Of a stretch of DNA of 64,000 nucleotides, positions 26,518-35,152 are shown piece after piece (positions within the stretch are counted from its first letter, which is position 1; every line of letters starts with the position of its first letter). The position numbers and the translations under genes are program-made. Origin of the DNA: Nocardia pseudobrasiliensis NBRC 108224 (GTDB lineage Bacteria > Actinomycetota > Actinomycetes > Mycobacteriales > Mycobacteriaceae). The stretch lies in NCBI RefSeq assembly GCF_001613105.1, contig NZ_BDBS01000022.1, forward strand, positions 62,001 to 126,000, read 5' to 3'. The notes below the pieces were generated by a model. The model was not told where the DNA came from. It worked only from the letters and a program-made list of their open reading frames with translations, and did no database searches.

Positions 26518-29124
26518 GTGCAATTCCGGGGAGCGCGCTTGCTACCGCCCGGTAGCGACAAGCTCACATCGGCGGGCCGTTTGGTCCGTCCCGGCACCAT
26601 CCGCGGTCAGCTGACCCAGGTGCTGGTGGTTTCGGTCGCCCTGGTACTCGTCCTGCTCGGTGTGGTGATCGTCGACGAGGTCGGCTCCTACCGGGCGACC
26701 GGCGACGCCACGCGAGCGGTTTCGCTGGCGCGATCGGTGCAGGACCTGGTGCAGGAGGTCCAGCGCGAACGCGGGTTGACCAGCGGCCTACTGGGCGGGG
26801 ACAAATCGCTGCGTCCCGCGGTGGACAAGCAGCGCACCGCGACCGATCGGGCGCTGCTGTCGCTACAGAATGCCTTGGACGACAAGGCCCCCGGGGCCGC
26901 ACAGGTGCGCACGGCCCTCAATCAACTGGGCTCACTCAACAGCAACCGCGCCGATGTCAACGCCCAGCGGGCCGACCGCGCGGCGGTCTTCCAATTCTAC
27001 AGCGGCGCGATCGGCGCGCTGAACCAGACCCGCCCCGGCCTGGAACACGCTCAGGACGACCAGATCTGGCGCGGGCTGCAGGCGTTCTACGCCCTCGCCG
27101 ATGTCGGGGAGTACACCGCCCAGGAGCGCGGCTACCTCAACGGCGTCTTCGCCGCGGGCAGATTCGGCGCGGGCGAACATCTGCAGTTCCTCAAGATCCT
27201 GGCCGCCAAACAGGCCGCGGTGTTGGCCTATCAGCGCGACGCGACCACCTCCCAGCGCACCGCGCTCGATGCCACGCTGCGCTCGGACGACGCGACCAAA
27301 TCCGCCGAATACGAGGCCATCGCCATCGCCTCGGAACAGGGTCCGCTCACCGGCAGGGTCGATAGCGCCGCGTGGTGGACGCAGATGACCCGCATCGTCG
27401 ATGCCCAGCGCGATGTGCAGCGCTCACTCGGGGCCGATGTCAGCGGCCGGGCCGATCAGCTACGGTCCTCCGCCACAACGACTCTCGTGGTCTACATCGC
27501 CTTCGCGATCCTGGCCGTACTGGTGCTGATCGGCCTCGTGCTGGCGTGTCTGCGGTCGATCGTGCGGCCGCTGGCGACCCTGGCCGCCGAGGCCGACGAT
27601 GTCGCCTCCAGCCGCCTGCCGAATCTGATCGCGGCCTGGCATCAGGCCACCGACACCGAACCCGAAGCGCCACAAACTGTTTCGACGCCGAGCGGCGCCG
27701 GAGCCGAAATCGTCTCGGTGGCACAGGCTTTCGATCGAGTGCAGCGCACGGCCTACGAACTGGCCTCCGAACAGGCTCTGCTGCGGCGTAATACGACCGA
27801 ATCGCTGGCGAATCTGGGGCGGCGCAATCAGAATCTGCTGCGTCGTCAGCTCGGGCTGATCAGTGAATTCGAGCGCGATGAGCTCGATCCCGAGGCGCTG
27901 GCCAATATGTTCGAACTCGATCATCTGGCCACCCGCATGCGCCGCAATGCCGAAAGCCTGCTGGTACTGGTCGGCGAGGCCAGCCCGCGGCGCTGGTCGG
28001 AGCCCATCCCGCTGACCGATGTGGTCCGCGCGGCCCTGGCCGAGGTCGACGACTACCGCCGCGTGGTGCTGCGCCGCGTCGACGAGGTGCCGATCACCGG
28101 CAGCGCGGTCAGCGAGCTGTCGCATATGCTCGCCGAACTCATCGAGAACGGATTGACCTTCTCCCCACCGGATCTCGAGGTGGAGATCTACGGTCGCCGC
28201 GGCGCGCAGGGCTATATGCTCGCGGTCGTCGACCACGGTGTCGGCATGCCGCCGGATCAGCTGGCCGAGGCCAATGCGCGCCTGCGCGGTGAATCCGACT
28301 TCCTGGTCGCGCCCACCCGGTACCTGGGCCACTACGTGGTCGGGCGGCTGGCCAAGCAGTTGGACATCGATATCGAGCTGACGGTGTCGCCGGTCAGCGG
28401 CGTGGTCGCGCGCATGCTGCTGCCGCTGGATCTGATCGCCGATAGCAGCAAGCCGCGCCCGGAGCCGAAACGTCAAGGACAACAAGCCCTTCCGGAGGGC
28501 GCGGATCCCCATCCCACGGCCCTGCTGCGTCCGATCGCCATCGAGGCGCCCGAGCTGCCGCAGCCGCGGACCGCACCGGAGGAGAGCGAGCCGACCACGC
28601 CCACGGTGCGTGAGCGGCCCGCCGCCGAACCGGCCGAGAGCGACGAACCGCCCGCCGCCGCGTCGCGCTACACCCCGCGCCACGCCTCGGCGGCCCCGGA
28701 CCCGTTCCCGACCCTGCCGCCGGGCCCGATGAAGGATTCGCTCAACGCCGCTGTGGCGCAACGGCACAGGGCCTACGACACCGGCACGTTCGCGGCGATG
28801 ATCACCGACTCCGAGGCCGAACCCGAGACGGAGGATCCACCCATATGGGAGGATCCCGCCATCGGATCTCACTACACTGATCCGGCACCCGCGGCGGAGC
28901 CGGGGCGCACTCGAAACGGTCTGGTCAAGCGCACCAGGAAAACACGCGATCCGGGTGCTGCCGCCAAACCCGCGGCGACAACCCATCCCGTGGCACCCGT
29001 TGCCGAACGCTCACCCGAGGAGGTCCGTGGCATGCTCGCCAACTTCCGCGCCGGTCATCAACGCGGCGAACAGTCCGAGCGGCAACGAATCCCGGCTTCG
29101 ACGACACAGGAGGAGAACAGATGA
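26518..29124 (+). CDS. Conservon sensor histidine kinase-like protein (CvnA type)
   Basis: 868 residues from GTG 26518 with GAGGGAG upstream. After a short N-terminus there is a membrane helix (about 25-60), a long extracytoplasmic nitrate/nitrite-sensing (NIT)-like helical domain with VQEVQRERGLTSGLLGGD, a second helix (about 318-345), a HAMP-like linker, a dimerisation region (RRNTTESLANLGRRNQNLLRRQL) and an HATPase_c domain (MLAELIENGLTFSPP, DHGVGMP). No phospho-acceptor His in the standard H-box context is evident. The C-terminal 200 residues are Pro/Glu-rich and disordered. It is followed by CvnB, C and D, the four-gene conservon that couples a sensor to a small GTPase in actinomycetes. 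Confidence 0.9.
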   Translation: MQFRGARLLPPGSDKLTSAGRLVRPGTIRGQLTQVLVVSVALVLVLLGVVIVDEVGSYRATGDATRAVSLARSVQDLVQEVQRERGLTSGLLGGDKSLRPAVDKQRTATDRALLSLQNALDDKAPGAAQVRTALNQLGSLNSNRADVNAQRADRAAVFQFYSGAIGALNQTRPGLEHAQDDQIWRGLQAFYALADVGEYTAQERGYLNGVFAAGRFGAGEHLQFLKILAAKQAAVLAYQRDATTSQRTALDATLRSDDATKSAEYEAIAIASEQGPLTGRVDSAAWWTQMTRIVDAQRDVQRSLGADVSGRADQLRSSATTTLVVYIAFAILAVLVLIGLVLACLRSIVRPLATLAAEADDVASSRLPNLIAAWHQATDTEPEAPQTVSTPSGAGAEIVSVAQAFDRVQRTAYELASEQALLRRNTTESLANLGRRNQNLLRRQLGLISEFERDELDPEALANMFELDHLATRMRRNAESLLVLVGEASPRRWSEPIPLTDVVRAALAEVDDYRRVVLRRVDEVPITGSAVSELSHMLAELIENGLTFSPPDLEVEIYGRRGAQGYMLAVVDHGVGMPPDQLAEANARLRGESDFLVAPTRYLGHYVVGRLAKQLDIDIELTVSPVSGVVARMLLPLDLIADSSKPRPEPKRQGQQALPEGADPHPTALLRPIAIEAPELPQPRTAPEESEPTTPTVRERPAAEPAESDEPPAAASRYTPRHASAAPDPFPTLPPGPMKDSLNAAVAQRHRAYDTGTFAAMITDSEAEPETEDPPIWEDPAIGSHYTDPAPAAEPGRTRNGLVKRTRKTRDPGAAAKPAATTHPVAPVAERSPEEVRGMLANFRAGHQRGEQSERQRIPASTTQEENR

Positions 29125-29549
29125 CGACGCATCTGCCGGAGACCGGTCCCCATACCTTCAACTGGCTGCTGGCCGATTTCGTCCGCACCACCGACGGAGT
29201 TCGCGACGCCGTGGCGGTGTCGTCGGACGGCCTGCTCATGGCGATGTCGGAGGGCCTCGACCGGGCGGGCGCCGACCGGCTGGCCGCGATGGTGTCGGGC
29301 CTGGTCAGCCTGTCCCGCAGCGCCTCGCGCAGTTACGATTTCGACGGCCTCAAGCTGATCATGATCGAAATGCGGCGCGGCTTCCTGCTGGTCTCGGCCA
29401 TCGCCGACGGCAGCTGCATCGGTGTGATCGCCGACAGCAATGCCGATATCGGCCTGGTCGGCTATCAGATGGCCGTACTGGCCGACCGGGCCGGCACGCT
29501 GCTCACCCCCGCGCTGATCACCGAACTGCGTGAGTCGTTGCGTAGATGA
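29121..29549 (+). CDS. Roadblock/LC7-domain protein (CvnB type)
   Basis: 142 residues. The body FNWLLADFVRTTDGVRDAVAVSSDGLLMAMSEGLDRAGADRLAAMVSGLVSL in outline is the roadblock/LC7 fold of conservon B proteins, which serves as GTPase-activating or scaffolding partner of CvnD. The ATG overlaps the kinase TGA (ATGA) and the stop overlaps the next ATG, so translation is coupled through the set. Confidence 0.93.
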   Translation: MTTHLPETGPHTFNWLLADFVRTTDGVRDAVAVSSDGLLMAMSEGLDRAGADRLAAMVSGLVSLSRSASRSYDFDGLKLIMIEMRRGFLLVSAIADGSCIGVIADSNADIGLVGYQMAVLADRAGTLLTPALITELRESLRR

Positions 29550-29944
29550 GTCAGCGACACCGCCCCGAAAACTGGTCCGATCCGTACACGACGGCCCCGC
29601 TGCCGCGTGTGGTCACGACCGCCGAGGAACCGGTGGTACGCCCGTTCCTCATGACGGGTGGTCGCACCACACCGCTGATCGATGGACTGCGGATCGAATC
29701 CCTGGTCCATGCCACCCCCGCCGCACTGTCGGCGCCGCTGCGCTTCGAGCAGCACACCGTGGTCCGGCTCTGCCAACGACCACACTCAATCGCCGAAATC
29801 GCTGCCACACTTCGGGTTCCGGTCGGAGTCGCCCGGGTCGTGGTCAGTGATCTGGTGACGGCCGGACACGCGACGGTGCGTGCGGCCGAAGAGTTATCCA
29901 CTGCCGCAATCGAGAGGATCAGGGATCTTGTACGGGCACTCTGA
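29546..29944 (+). CDS. DUF742 protein (CvnC type)
   Basis: 132 residues. VRPFLMTGGRTTPLIDGLRIESLV followed by LRFEQHTVVRLCQRPHSIAEIAATLRVPVGVARVVVSDLVTAGHATV is the DUF742 pattern with its winged-helix-like second half. Its role in conservons is not known; membrane-complex assembly or DNA binding has been considered. It overlaps CvnB by four bases and CvnD by about 17. Confidence 0.92.
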   Translation: MSQRHRPENWSDPYTTAPLPRVVTTAEEPVVRPFLMTGGRTTPLIDGLRIESLVHATPAALSAPLRFEQHTVVRLCQRPHSIAEIAATLRVPVGVARVVVSDLVTAGHATVRAAEELSTAAIERIRDLVRAL

Positions 29945-30539
29945 GCATCGCACCACCGCACCGGAGCCGTCGGCATCCTCGGTCAAGATCGTCATCAGCG
30001 GCGGCTTCGGCGTCGGCAAGACGACCTTCATCGGGGCCATCTCCGAAATCGAACCGCTGGCCACCGAGGCCGCGATGACCGAGGTCTCGGTCGGCGTGGA
30101 CGATCCGGGTATGCGCGCGGAGAAGACCACCACCACCGTGGCATTGGACTTCGGGCGCATCACCCTCGATCGCACACTGGTGCTGTACCTGTTCGGCACG
30201 CCGGGTCAGGAGCGGTTCGAATTCCTCTGGGACGACCTGCTCGACGGCGCCCTGGGCGGGGTCATCATGGTCGACACCTCCCGCGTCGAGGACTGCTATC
30301 CGGTGCTGGACTACTTCGAGCAGCGCAACACCCCGTTCGTGGCGGCGATCAACCGCTTCGCGGGCGAACCGCACTTCGATCTCGAGGAGGTCCGCGAGGC
30401 CCTCGACCTCGACGAATCCGTGCACATGGTGGAATGCGATGCCCGCGACCGGGAATCGGTGAAGGAGGTGCTGGTGGCCCTGCTCGAGCAGGTGCTGCTG
30501 CATCGGCTGGCCGGGCCGGGACATCTGGTCGCCAGCTGA
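29928..30539 (+). CDS. Conservon small GTP-binding protein (CvnD type)
   Basis: 203 residues if translation starts at TTG 29928, where AGGGA stands four bases upstream; the frame stays open to 29880. The P-loop ISGGFGVGKTTFIGAI, switch region with TTTTVALDFGRI, DxxG-like FGTPGQERFEFLWDDLL, and INRFAG (NKxD equivalent) define the MglA/Rab-like conservon GTPase. It would cycle with CvnB under the CvnA sensor. Converges on a short hypothetical gene two bases downstream. Confidence 0.92.
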   Translation: MYGHSEHRTTAPEPSASSVKIVISGGFGVGKTTFIGAISEIEPLATEAAMTEVSVGVDDPGMRAEKTTTTVALDFGRITLDRTLVLYLFGTPGQERFEFLWDDLLDGALGGVIMVDTSRVEDCYPVLDYFEQRNTPFVAAINRFAGEPHFDLEEVREALDLDESVHMVECDARDRESVKEVLVALLEQVLLHRLAGPGHLVAS

Positions 30540-30541
30540 GG

Positions 30542-30862
30542 CTATTCCGGCATCGTCCCCTGCGCGGAATAGAGGCTGATCGCGCCTTGCTCGTCGAGGA
30601 AGGCGTTGACCAGCATGATGCGTTCGGCGCGCAGCTGTTCGGAGTCCGGGGCCGTGGTGGTGACCGAGATCTGCGGGATGGCGGCCCAGTTCACCACGTA
30701 GCGTTCGGGCGGGCCGTCGGATCCGGACATGTGCGCCAACCGGAACACCGAGACCGCCCGGCGCTCGATGAGATTGCGCACTTCCTCGGCAATTCGCTCC
30801 GGATCCTCCAGGGCGAACAGGAAACCGAAGGTCAACTCAGGCGAAGAGACGTAGGCGGCCAC
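30542..30862 (-). CDS. Hypothetical protein, about 106 aa
   Basis: The coding signal is clear in the C-terminal part: SSPELTFGFLFALEDPERIAEEVRNLIERR, FRLAHMSGSDGPPERYVVNWAAIPQISV and a helix AERIMLVNAFLDEQ. I do not recognise the family. The open frame runs on to 31528, but codon quality falls upstream of about 30860. I place the start at GTG 30862, although no strong ribosome site marks it, so a leaderless or longer form is possible. No signal peptide. Confidence 0.5.
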   Translation of the reverse strand: MAAYVSSPELTFGFLFALEDPERIAEEVRNLIERRAVSVFRLAHMSGSDGPPERYVVNWAAIPQISVTTTAPDSEQLRAERIMLVNAFLDEQGAISLYSAQGTMPE

Positions 30863-31245
30863 GAGGTGACAGGCTATCGGACCGCGACGTTTCGATACCG
30901 CAACGAACGGGTACCTGTCGCCTACCGATACGGCGTAGCCTGGATCTTCTCGTTCACGTAACCCGCTTGTAATGCTGTATAACGATTGCCCAGCAGCTTC
31001 GTCAGTTGGGGCGTACTCGGTTGCGTGCGTTGCAAGGACGCGCTTTCCTGAATATGTCCCGCTTTCCCCGGACAGTCTTCTCTCGCATCGTCGCGGATTT
31101 CCCGGTTTCCTCTGTGCCGTGATCGTTTGTGGGGACTCGCGTGTCCGGGTCAGCGGGGCTGCGCCGGAGCCGAGGGGAGCCCCTCCCCGAAAACCTCCTC
31201 GGCCCTGGCGCATCCAGTCGGGACTACGTAAAAGGGTGGGGCACC
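30863..31245. other. Intergenic region, no gene recognised
   Basis: 383 bases between the hypothetical gene (minus) and the DUF4254 gene (plus). It is less GC-rich than its neighbours. Long open frames cross it on both strands, but their translations are Arg/Ser/Pro-rich and lack start sites, as expected of noncoding high-GC sequence. It probably contains the divergent promoters. Confidence 0.45.
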
Positions 31246-31782
31246 ATGGCGACCGAACTGCCGTCTGTGGCGGTCGTATTGCGAGCTTTCCGGGAACCGG
31301 CCGACAGCGGCCGGACGGATCATCGCGTACTCGAGGCGGCCCATCAACTGGCCCAGTGTCACGAACTGCGGCGATCGGCGTGCCAGGACGCCCATGCCCC
31401 GGACGCGCCCAGTTCCTATGTGGCCGCGTGCAGTCAACTGCTGGAGGACATCGACATCGACCGCGCGAAACTGATCGCCCGCATCGACAATTGGGTCGCC
31501 GAGAACATTCCGCATCGGCGCGGGGCATCGCTGCACACCGAGACGCTGGGCGCGGTCATCGACCGGATGGCCGAGAAATGGGTGGCCGCCCAGCATGCGA
31601 TCGGGCTGCCCGCCCGCAACGGTAACGGCAACGGCAAACGCGCCCGGACCACCGTGATCACCCGGCGCGGCGTCGACAGCGAGGCGCACCTGCAATGGGT
31701 GCGCCTCGCCGAACTCGCCGATGGCTACAAGGATCTGATCACCGACGTCATCGAGCATCGACGCCGGTTGCCGGTTTTCTAG
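31246..31782 (+). CDS. DUF4254 protein
   Basis: 178 residues from ATG 31246 with AAAGGGTGGGG upstream. The segments LEAAHQLAQCHELRR, IDIDRAKLIARIDNWVAENIPHRRGASLHTETLGAVIDRMAEKWVAA in outline are those of DUF4254 proteins, all-helical proteins of unknown function widespread in actinobacteria. An Asn/Gly linker (NGNGNGK) separates a C-terminal helical tail. Its stop overlaps the 3' end of the minus-strand gene at 31779 by four bases. Confidence 0.75.
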   Translation: MATELPSVAVVLRAFREPADSGRTDHRVLEAAHQLAQCHELRRSACQDAHAPDAPSSYVAACSQLLEDIDIDRAKLIARIDNWVAENIPHRRGASLHTETLGAVIDRMAEKWVAAQHAIGLPARNGNGNGKRARTTVITRRGVDSEAHLQWVRLAELADGYKDLITDVIEHRRRLPVF

Positions 31783-32099
31783 CGACCGTCGTCGACGATC
31801 TCCACATCGGCATCGATCACCGGCTGATCGGCGTTGACCCGAGCCGAGGGGGCGGGCTCGTCGATCAGCACATCCGGTTCGTCGCGACCGGCGTTCACCG
31901 GCTCGGCCGCCTCCTGATCGCGCCGGGCCGCCGCGGCGGCCTCGCGCATCTCGATGGCGTCGGTGACCCACTCGCCGATCTCGCGGGTCACCTCCGCGAC
32001 CGTTCCGGTGATGATGTTGGCGATATTGCCGACATGGCGCGCCCCGGAGGACGTCAGCTCCTGGATCAGATCCTTGTTGCTCTCGAATTTCCCGATCAT
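31779..32099 (-). CDS. Hypothetical protein in the desaturase operon, 106 aa
   Basis: The first 55 residues are predicted helical (KDLIQELTSSGARHVGNIANIITGTVAEVTREIGEWV in outline) and the rest is acidic and low-complexity, rich in Ala, Glu and Asp. It resembles short phasin- or membrane-surface-associated proteins but I cannot assign it. Its ATG follows the desaturase TAG directly, so it is translationally linked with the desaturase/reductase operon and may be an accessory. Confidence 0.65.
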   Translation of the reverse strand: MIGKFESNKDLIQELTSSGARHVGNIANIITGTVAEVTREIGEWVTDAIEMREAAAAARRDQEAAEPVNAGRDEPDVLIDEPAPSARVNADQPVIDADVEIVDDGR

Positions 32100-33248
32100 C
32101 TACCCGCCCACTTCACTAGGTTGCCGCTCCCGCATCACGATAACACCAGGTTGCGGGGCTTTCCCGACGAGCGCGGGCGGCAGCGCGAGGCGGAAGATCT
32201 TGCCCCAGACCGAGCCGATCTGCTTACTGAACGGGCCGGTGTTGTAGGGCAGCCCGTACTTCTCGCACAGCGCCCGGACCTCCGGCGCGATCTCGGGATA
32301 CCGGTTGGCGGGCAGATCCGGGAACAGATGGTGTTCGATCTGATGCGACAGATTGCCGGACATGATGTGGAACAGCTTGGAGCCGGTGATGTTCGACGAA
32401 CCCAGCATCTGGCGCACGTACCACTCACCGCGGGTCTCGTTCTCGGTCTCCTCCTCGGTGAACGTCTGTACGCCGGACGGGAAGTGGCCACAGAAGATGA
32501 TCGAGTAGGCCCACACATTGCGGACCAGGTTCGCGGTGACGTTCCCGGCCAGGGTCGACACGAACAGCGGGCCGCTCAGCAGCGGGAAGACGATGTAGTC
32601 CTTGAGCACCTGGCGACCAGCCTTACGCCACTGGCCCTTGATCAGCCGCTTGATATCGGACCATTTGCGCTTGCCCGCGACGATGTTCTCCACCTCGAGG
32701 TCGTGCAGCATCACGCCCCATTCGAAAAACATCATCAGCAAGAATGCGTACGCCGGATTGCCGAGGTAATACGGATTCCACTTCTGCGCCTCGTCGATGC
32801 GCAGTACGCCGTAGCCGATATCGCGGTCGCGGCCGTGGATGTTGGTGAAGGTGTGGTGCATGTAGTTGTGCGAATGCCGCCACTGGTCGCCCGGGCAGAC
32901 CGTATCCCATTCGAAGGCACGGGAATTGAGGCCCGGTTCACGCATCCAGTCCCACTGGCCGTGCATCACGTTGTGGCCGATCTCCATATTGTCCAGGATC
33001 TTCGACACACTCAGCGCGGCCACCCCGGCCAGCCAGAACGGCGGCAGGAAGCCCAGATACATCAGACCGCGCCCGGCGATCTCGAAGCCGCGCTGCGCCT
33101 TGATGATCGAGTAGATGTATTCGCGGTCGCGTTCACCCAGATCGGCGGTGAGGCGGTCGCGCAGCGCGTCGAGCTCGCGGCCGATCTCCTCGACCTGCTG
33201 CGGGCTCAGCACCAGCGGGCCGTCATTGGTTTCGGTCAGAATGGCCAT
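32100..33248 (-). CDS. desA3: Membrane fatty-acid delta-9 desaturase, DesA3 type
   Basis: 382 residues. The three histidine boxes of membrane desaturases are intact: GHNVMHGQWD, HSHNYMHH and HQIEHHLFPDLP. Two hydrophobic hairpins surround them. The sequence resembles mycobacterial DesA3 (Rv3229c), which makes oleate from stearoyl-CoA with electrons from the Rv3230c reductase, encoded here 15 bases upstream. The diiron centre would be assembled by the eight box histidines. Cotranscribed with the reductase and the 106-residue gene; probably under the divergent FabR/DesT-like regulator. Confidence 0.92.
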   Translation of the reverse strand: MAILTETNDGPLVLSPQQVEEIGRELDALRDRLTADLGERDREYIYSIIKAQRGFEIAGRGLMYLGFLPPFWLAGVAALSVSKILDNMEIGHNVMHGQWDWMREPGLNSRAFEWDTVCPGDQWRHSHNYMHHTFTNIHGRDRDIGYGVLRIDEAQKWNPYYLGNPAYAFLLMMFFEWGVMLHDLEVENIVAGKRKWSDIKRLIKGQWRKAGRQVLKDYIVFPLLSGPLFVSTLAGNVTANLVRNVWAYSIIFCGHFPSGVQTFTEEETENETRGEWYVRQMLGSSNITGSKLFHIMSGNLSHQIEHHLFPDLPANRYPEIAPEVRALCEKYGLPYNTGPFSKQIGSVWGKIFRLALPPALVGKAPQPGVIVMRERQPSEVGG

Positions 33249-33263
33249 TGGGGTTCTCCCCTC

Positions 33264-34373
33264 TCAGATTTCGATGTCCACGTCGCCGACCGCCGCGCTG
33301 ACGCACAGCTGGATCGACTGATCGGGATCGTTGTGCAGTTCGCCGCTGCGCAGATCGCGCGTGCAACCGGAGCGCTTGACCGCGGTGCAGGAGAAGCAAA
33401 TCCCCATTCGGCAGCCGTATTCGGGTGTGAGTCCGGCGCTTTCGGCCTGTTCCAGCAGGCTGGTGCCGGCGTTGTCGGCCCTGACCCCGCTGGCGGAGAA
33501 GGTCGTCGCGCCGCTCACCTCGGCCGGATCCACCGGGGTGGTGGTGACCACGAATTCCTCGGTGTGCAGGCGGTTTTCCAGCTCCTCGGCCTCGTATACC
33601 GTGCGCACGGCCGCCATCAGCGAGGGCGGGCCGCAGACGAAGGTCTCCGCCTTGGCGAACCATGGTGCGACGCGCTCGAGCTGGTCGTAGTCGAAGTAGC
33701 CGCTCACCAGCGGGGCCGCGCAGATCCACGGCGCGCCGTCGAGCTGTTCGGCCAGATCCAGCGACGGATAACACAGCGCGATGCGGAAATTGGGATGCCG
33801 CTGGGCGATCGCGTCGAGTTCGGCGCGATGGGGCACCTGCTCGGGCGACTTCGCGTAGTGCAGGAACACCAGCTTGCCCGCATAGTCGCGCGCGGCCAGC
33901 GTCTGCAGCATCGACAGCACCGGCGTGATGCCGCTGCCGCCGCTGATCAGCAGGATCTGCTCGGGAAGCGGATCCGGCAGAGTGAAGACGCCCGCGGCCG
34001 GGGCCAGATCGACCACCATGCCGGGCGCGGCCCGGCTGTGCAGATACCGAGAGACCAGCCCGTGCTCATGCGCTCGGATGGTCAGCCGCAGCTGCCGGTC
34101 GCGCCGGCCCTGCGGGTCGATCGGGGAATAGCAGCGCGTGTGCTTGACGCCGTTGATCAGCACACCGATCTGGACGTACTGCCCGGCGCGATGGCCCTGC
34201 CACTGTCGGGTCGGGCGCAGCGTGAGTGTGACCGATCCCGGCGTCGAGCGCCGGACCTCGGTGATCTCGGCCCGCATATCGCGCACGGTGAGCGTGGGCC
34301 GCACCAGTTCCAGATAGCGATCGAGCGGATGCGGCGTGGTCAGCGTCTGCACCAGGTCGATGAGTCCCACCAT
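33264..34373 (-). CDS. Ferredoxin-NAD(P)H reductase partner of the desaturase
   Basis: 369 residues from ATG 34373 with GGGAGAA eight bases upstream. The FAD domain has RCYSPID, the NAD(P) domain GGSGITPVLSML and FVCGPPSLM, and the C-terminal 2Fe-2S ferredoxin has YGCRMGICFSCTAVKRSG with the CxxxxCxxC cluster and a later Cys in QLCVSA. This arrangement matches Rv3230c, the electron donor to DesA3. Upstream, the promoter faces a TetR gene and contains dyad repeats. Confidence 0.92.
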   Translation of the reverse strand: MVGLIDLVQTLTTPHPLDRYLELVRPTLTVRDMRAEITEVRRSTPGSVTLTLRPTRQWQGHRAGQYVQIGVLINGVKHTRCYSPIDPQGRRDRQLRLTIRAHEHGLVSRYLHSRAAPGMVVDLAPAAGVFTLPDPLPEQILLISGGSGITPVLSMLQTLAARDYAGKLVFLHYAKSPEQVPHRAELDAIAQRHPNFRIALCYPSLDLAEQLDGAPWICAAPLVSGYFDYDQLERVAPWFAKAETFVCGPPSLMAAVRTVYEAEELENRLHTEEFVVTTTPVDPAEVSGATTFSASGVRADNAGTSLLEQAESAGLTPEYGCRMGICFSCTAVKRSGCTRDLRSGELHNDPDQSIQLCVSAAVGDVDIEI

Positions 34374-34425
34374 TCGGTTCTCCCAAGCTATGGATCGTGC
34401 ACCACCAAATTTCCAGTGCACATCT

Positions 34426-34444
34426 GTACACTCGATTAGTGTGC
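34426..34444. promoter_or_regulatory. TetR-type operator candidate between reductase and regulator genes
   Basis: ACACT (34428-34432) and AGTGT (34438-34442) form an inverted repeat around CGATT, extended by an outer G-C pair. It sits among other GTGCAC/GTACAC words (34416-34431) that make an overlapping imperfect dyad. It is 53 bases upstream of the reductase ATG and upstream of the TetR gene, the expected place for control of both. Confidence 0.5.
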
Positions 34445-34514
34445 CCCCTCGCGCATCAGTTATTCAACCTGCAGCGGCTGTGACCGACGCAACACCCGAG
34501 TGAAGGAACCCATC

Positions 34515-35150
34515 GTGAACGGATGTATGCTCATCGAGATGACTGAGCAGGTGGAGACCCGAGGCGAACGCAAGGAGCGCACCCGTCGCGCCCTGCTGGA
34601 CGGCACCCTCGCGCTCGCCGCCGACAGGGGTTTCGCCGCGCTCAGCCTGCGCGAGATCGCCCGCTCGGCGGGCATTGTGCCGACCGCGTTCTATCGGCAC
34701 TTCACCTCATTGGACGAACTGGGCACGAGCCTGGTCGACGAGGGCGTGCGCCAATTGCGTTTGGCGCTGCGCGAATTGCGCCGGACCCCGGACGCGCGGC
34801 TGGCCGCGACGGTCCGCTTCGTCTTCGGCCAGGTCGCCGGGCGCGAGGATCTCTACGGCTTCCTGGTGCGCGAGCGGCACGGCGGATCGGCCACGCTGCG
34901 CGGCGCGATCGCGGTCGAAATGCAGCTCATCATCAGGGAATTGGTGGTCGATCTGTCCCGGATCCGGGCACTGGACACCTGGTCGCCGGAGGATCTGGAA
35001 CTGGCCGCCGAGCTGATCGTCTCGACGGTCGCCAATCACATCGCCGACTATGTCGCCACCGCGCCCGCCGAACGCGCGGCCCTGGTCGAGGGCACGGTTC
35101 GTCAGGTGCGTCTGATCGCGCTCGGCATGGCGGCCTGGCGTTCGAACTGA
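34515..35150 (+). CDS. TetR-family regulator, FabR/DesT-like
   Basis: About 211 residues. The HTH SLREIARSAGIVPTAFYRHFTSLDELGTSLVDEG is nearly the FabR/DesT form (AxxAGIxPTSFYRHFxDxDELG), and LYGFLVRERHGGSATLRGAIAVEMQ matches the FabR block FRLLLRERSG.S..FR.AVA.EI. FabR and DesT sense the ratio of saturated to unsaturated acyl chains and repress desaturation genes. It is divergent from the desaturase/reductase operon. Start choice is uncertain: GTG 34515 has AAGGAA seven bases upstream, while ATG 34527 and ATG 34539 are also in frame. Confidence 0.85.
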   Translation: MNGCMLIEMTEQVETRGERKERTRRALLDGTLALAADRGFAALSLREIARSAGIVPTAFYRHFTSLDELGTSLVDEGVRQLRLALRELRRTPDARLAATVRFVFGQVAGREDLYGFLVRERHGGSATLRGAIAVEMQLIIRELVVDLSRIRALDTWSPEDLELAAELIVSTVANHIADYVATAPAERAALVEGTVRQVRLIALGMAAWRSN

Positions 35151-35152
35151 GG

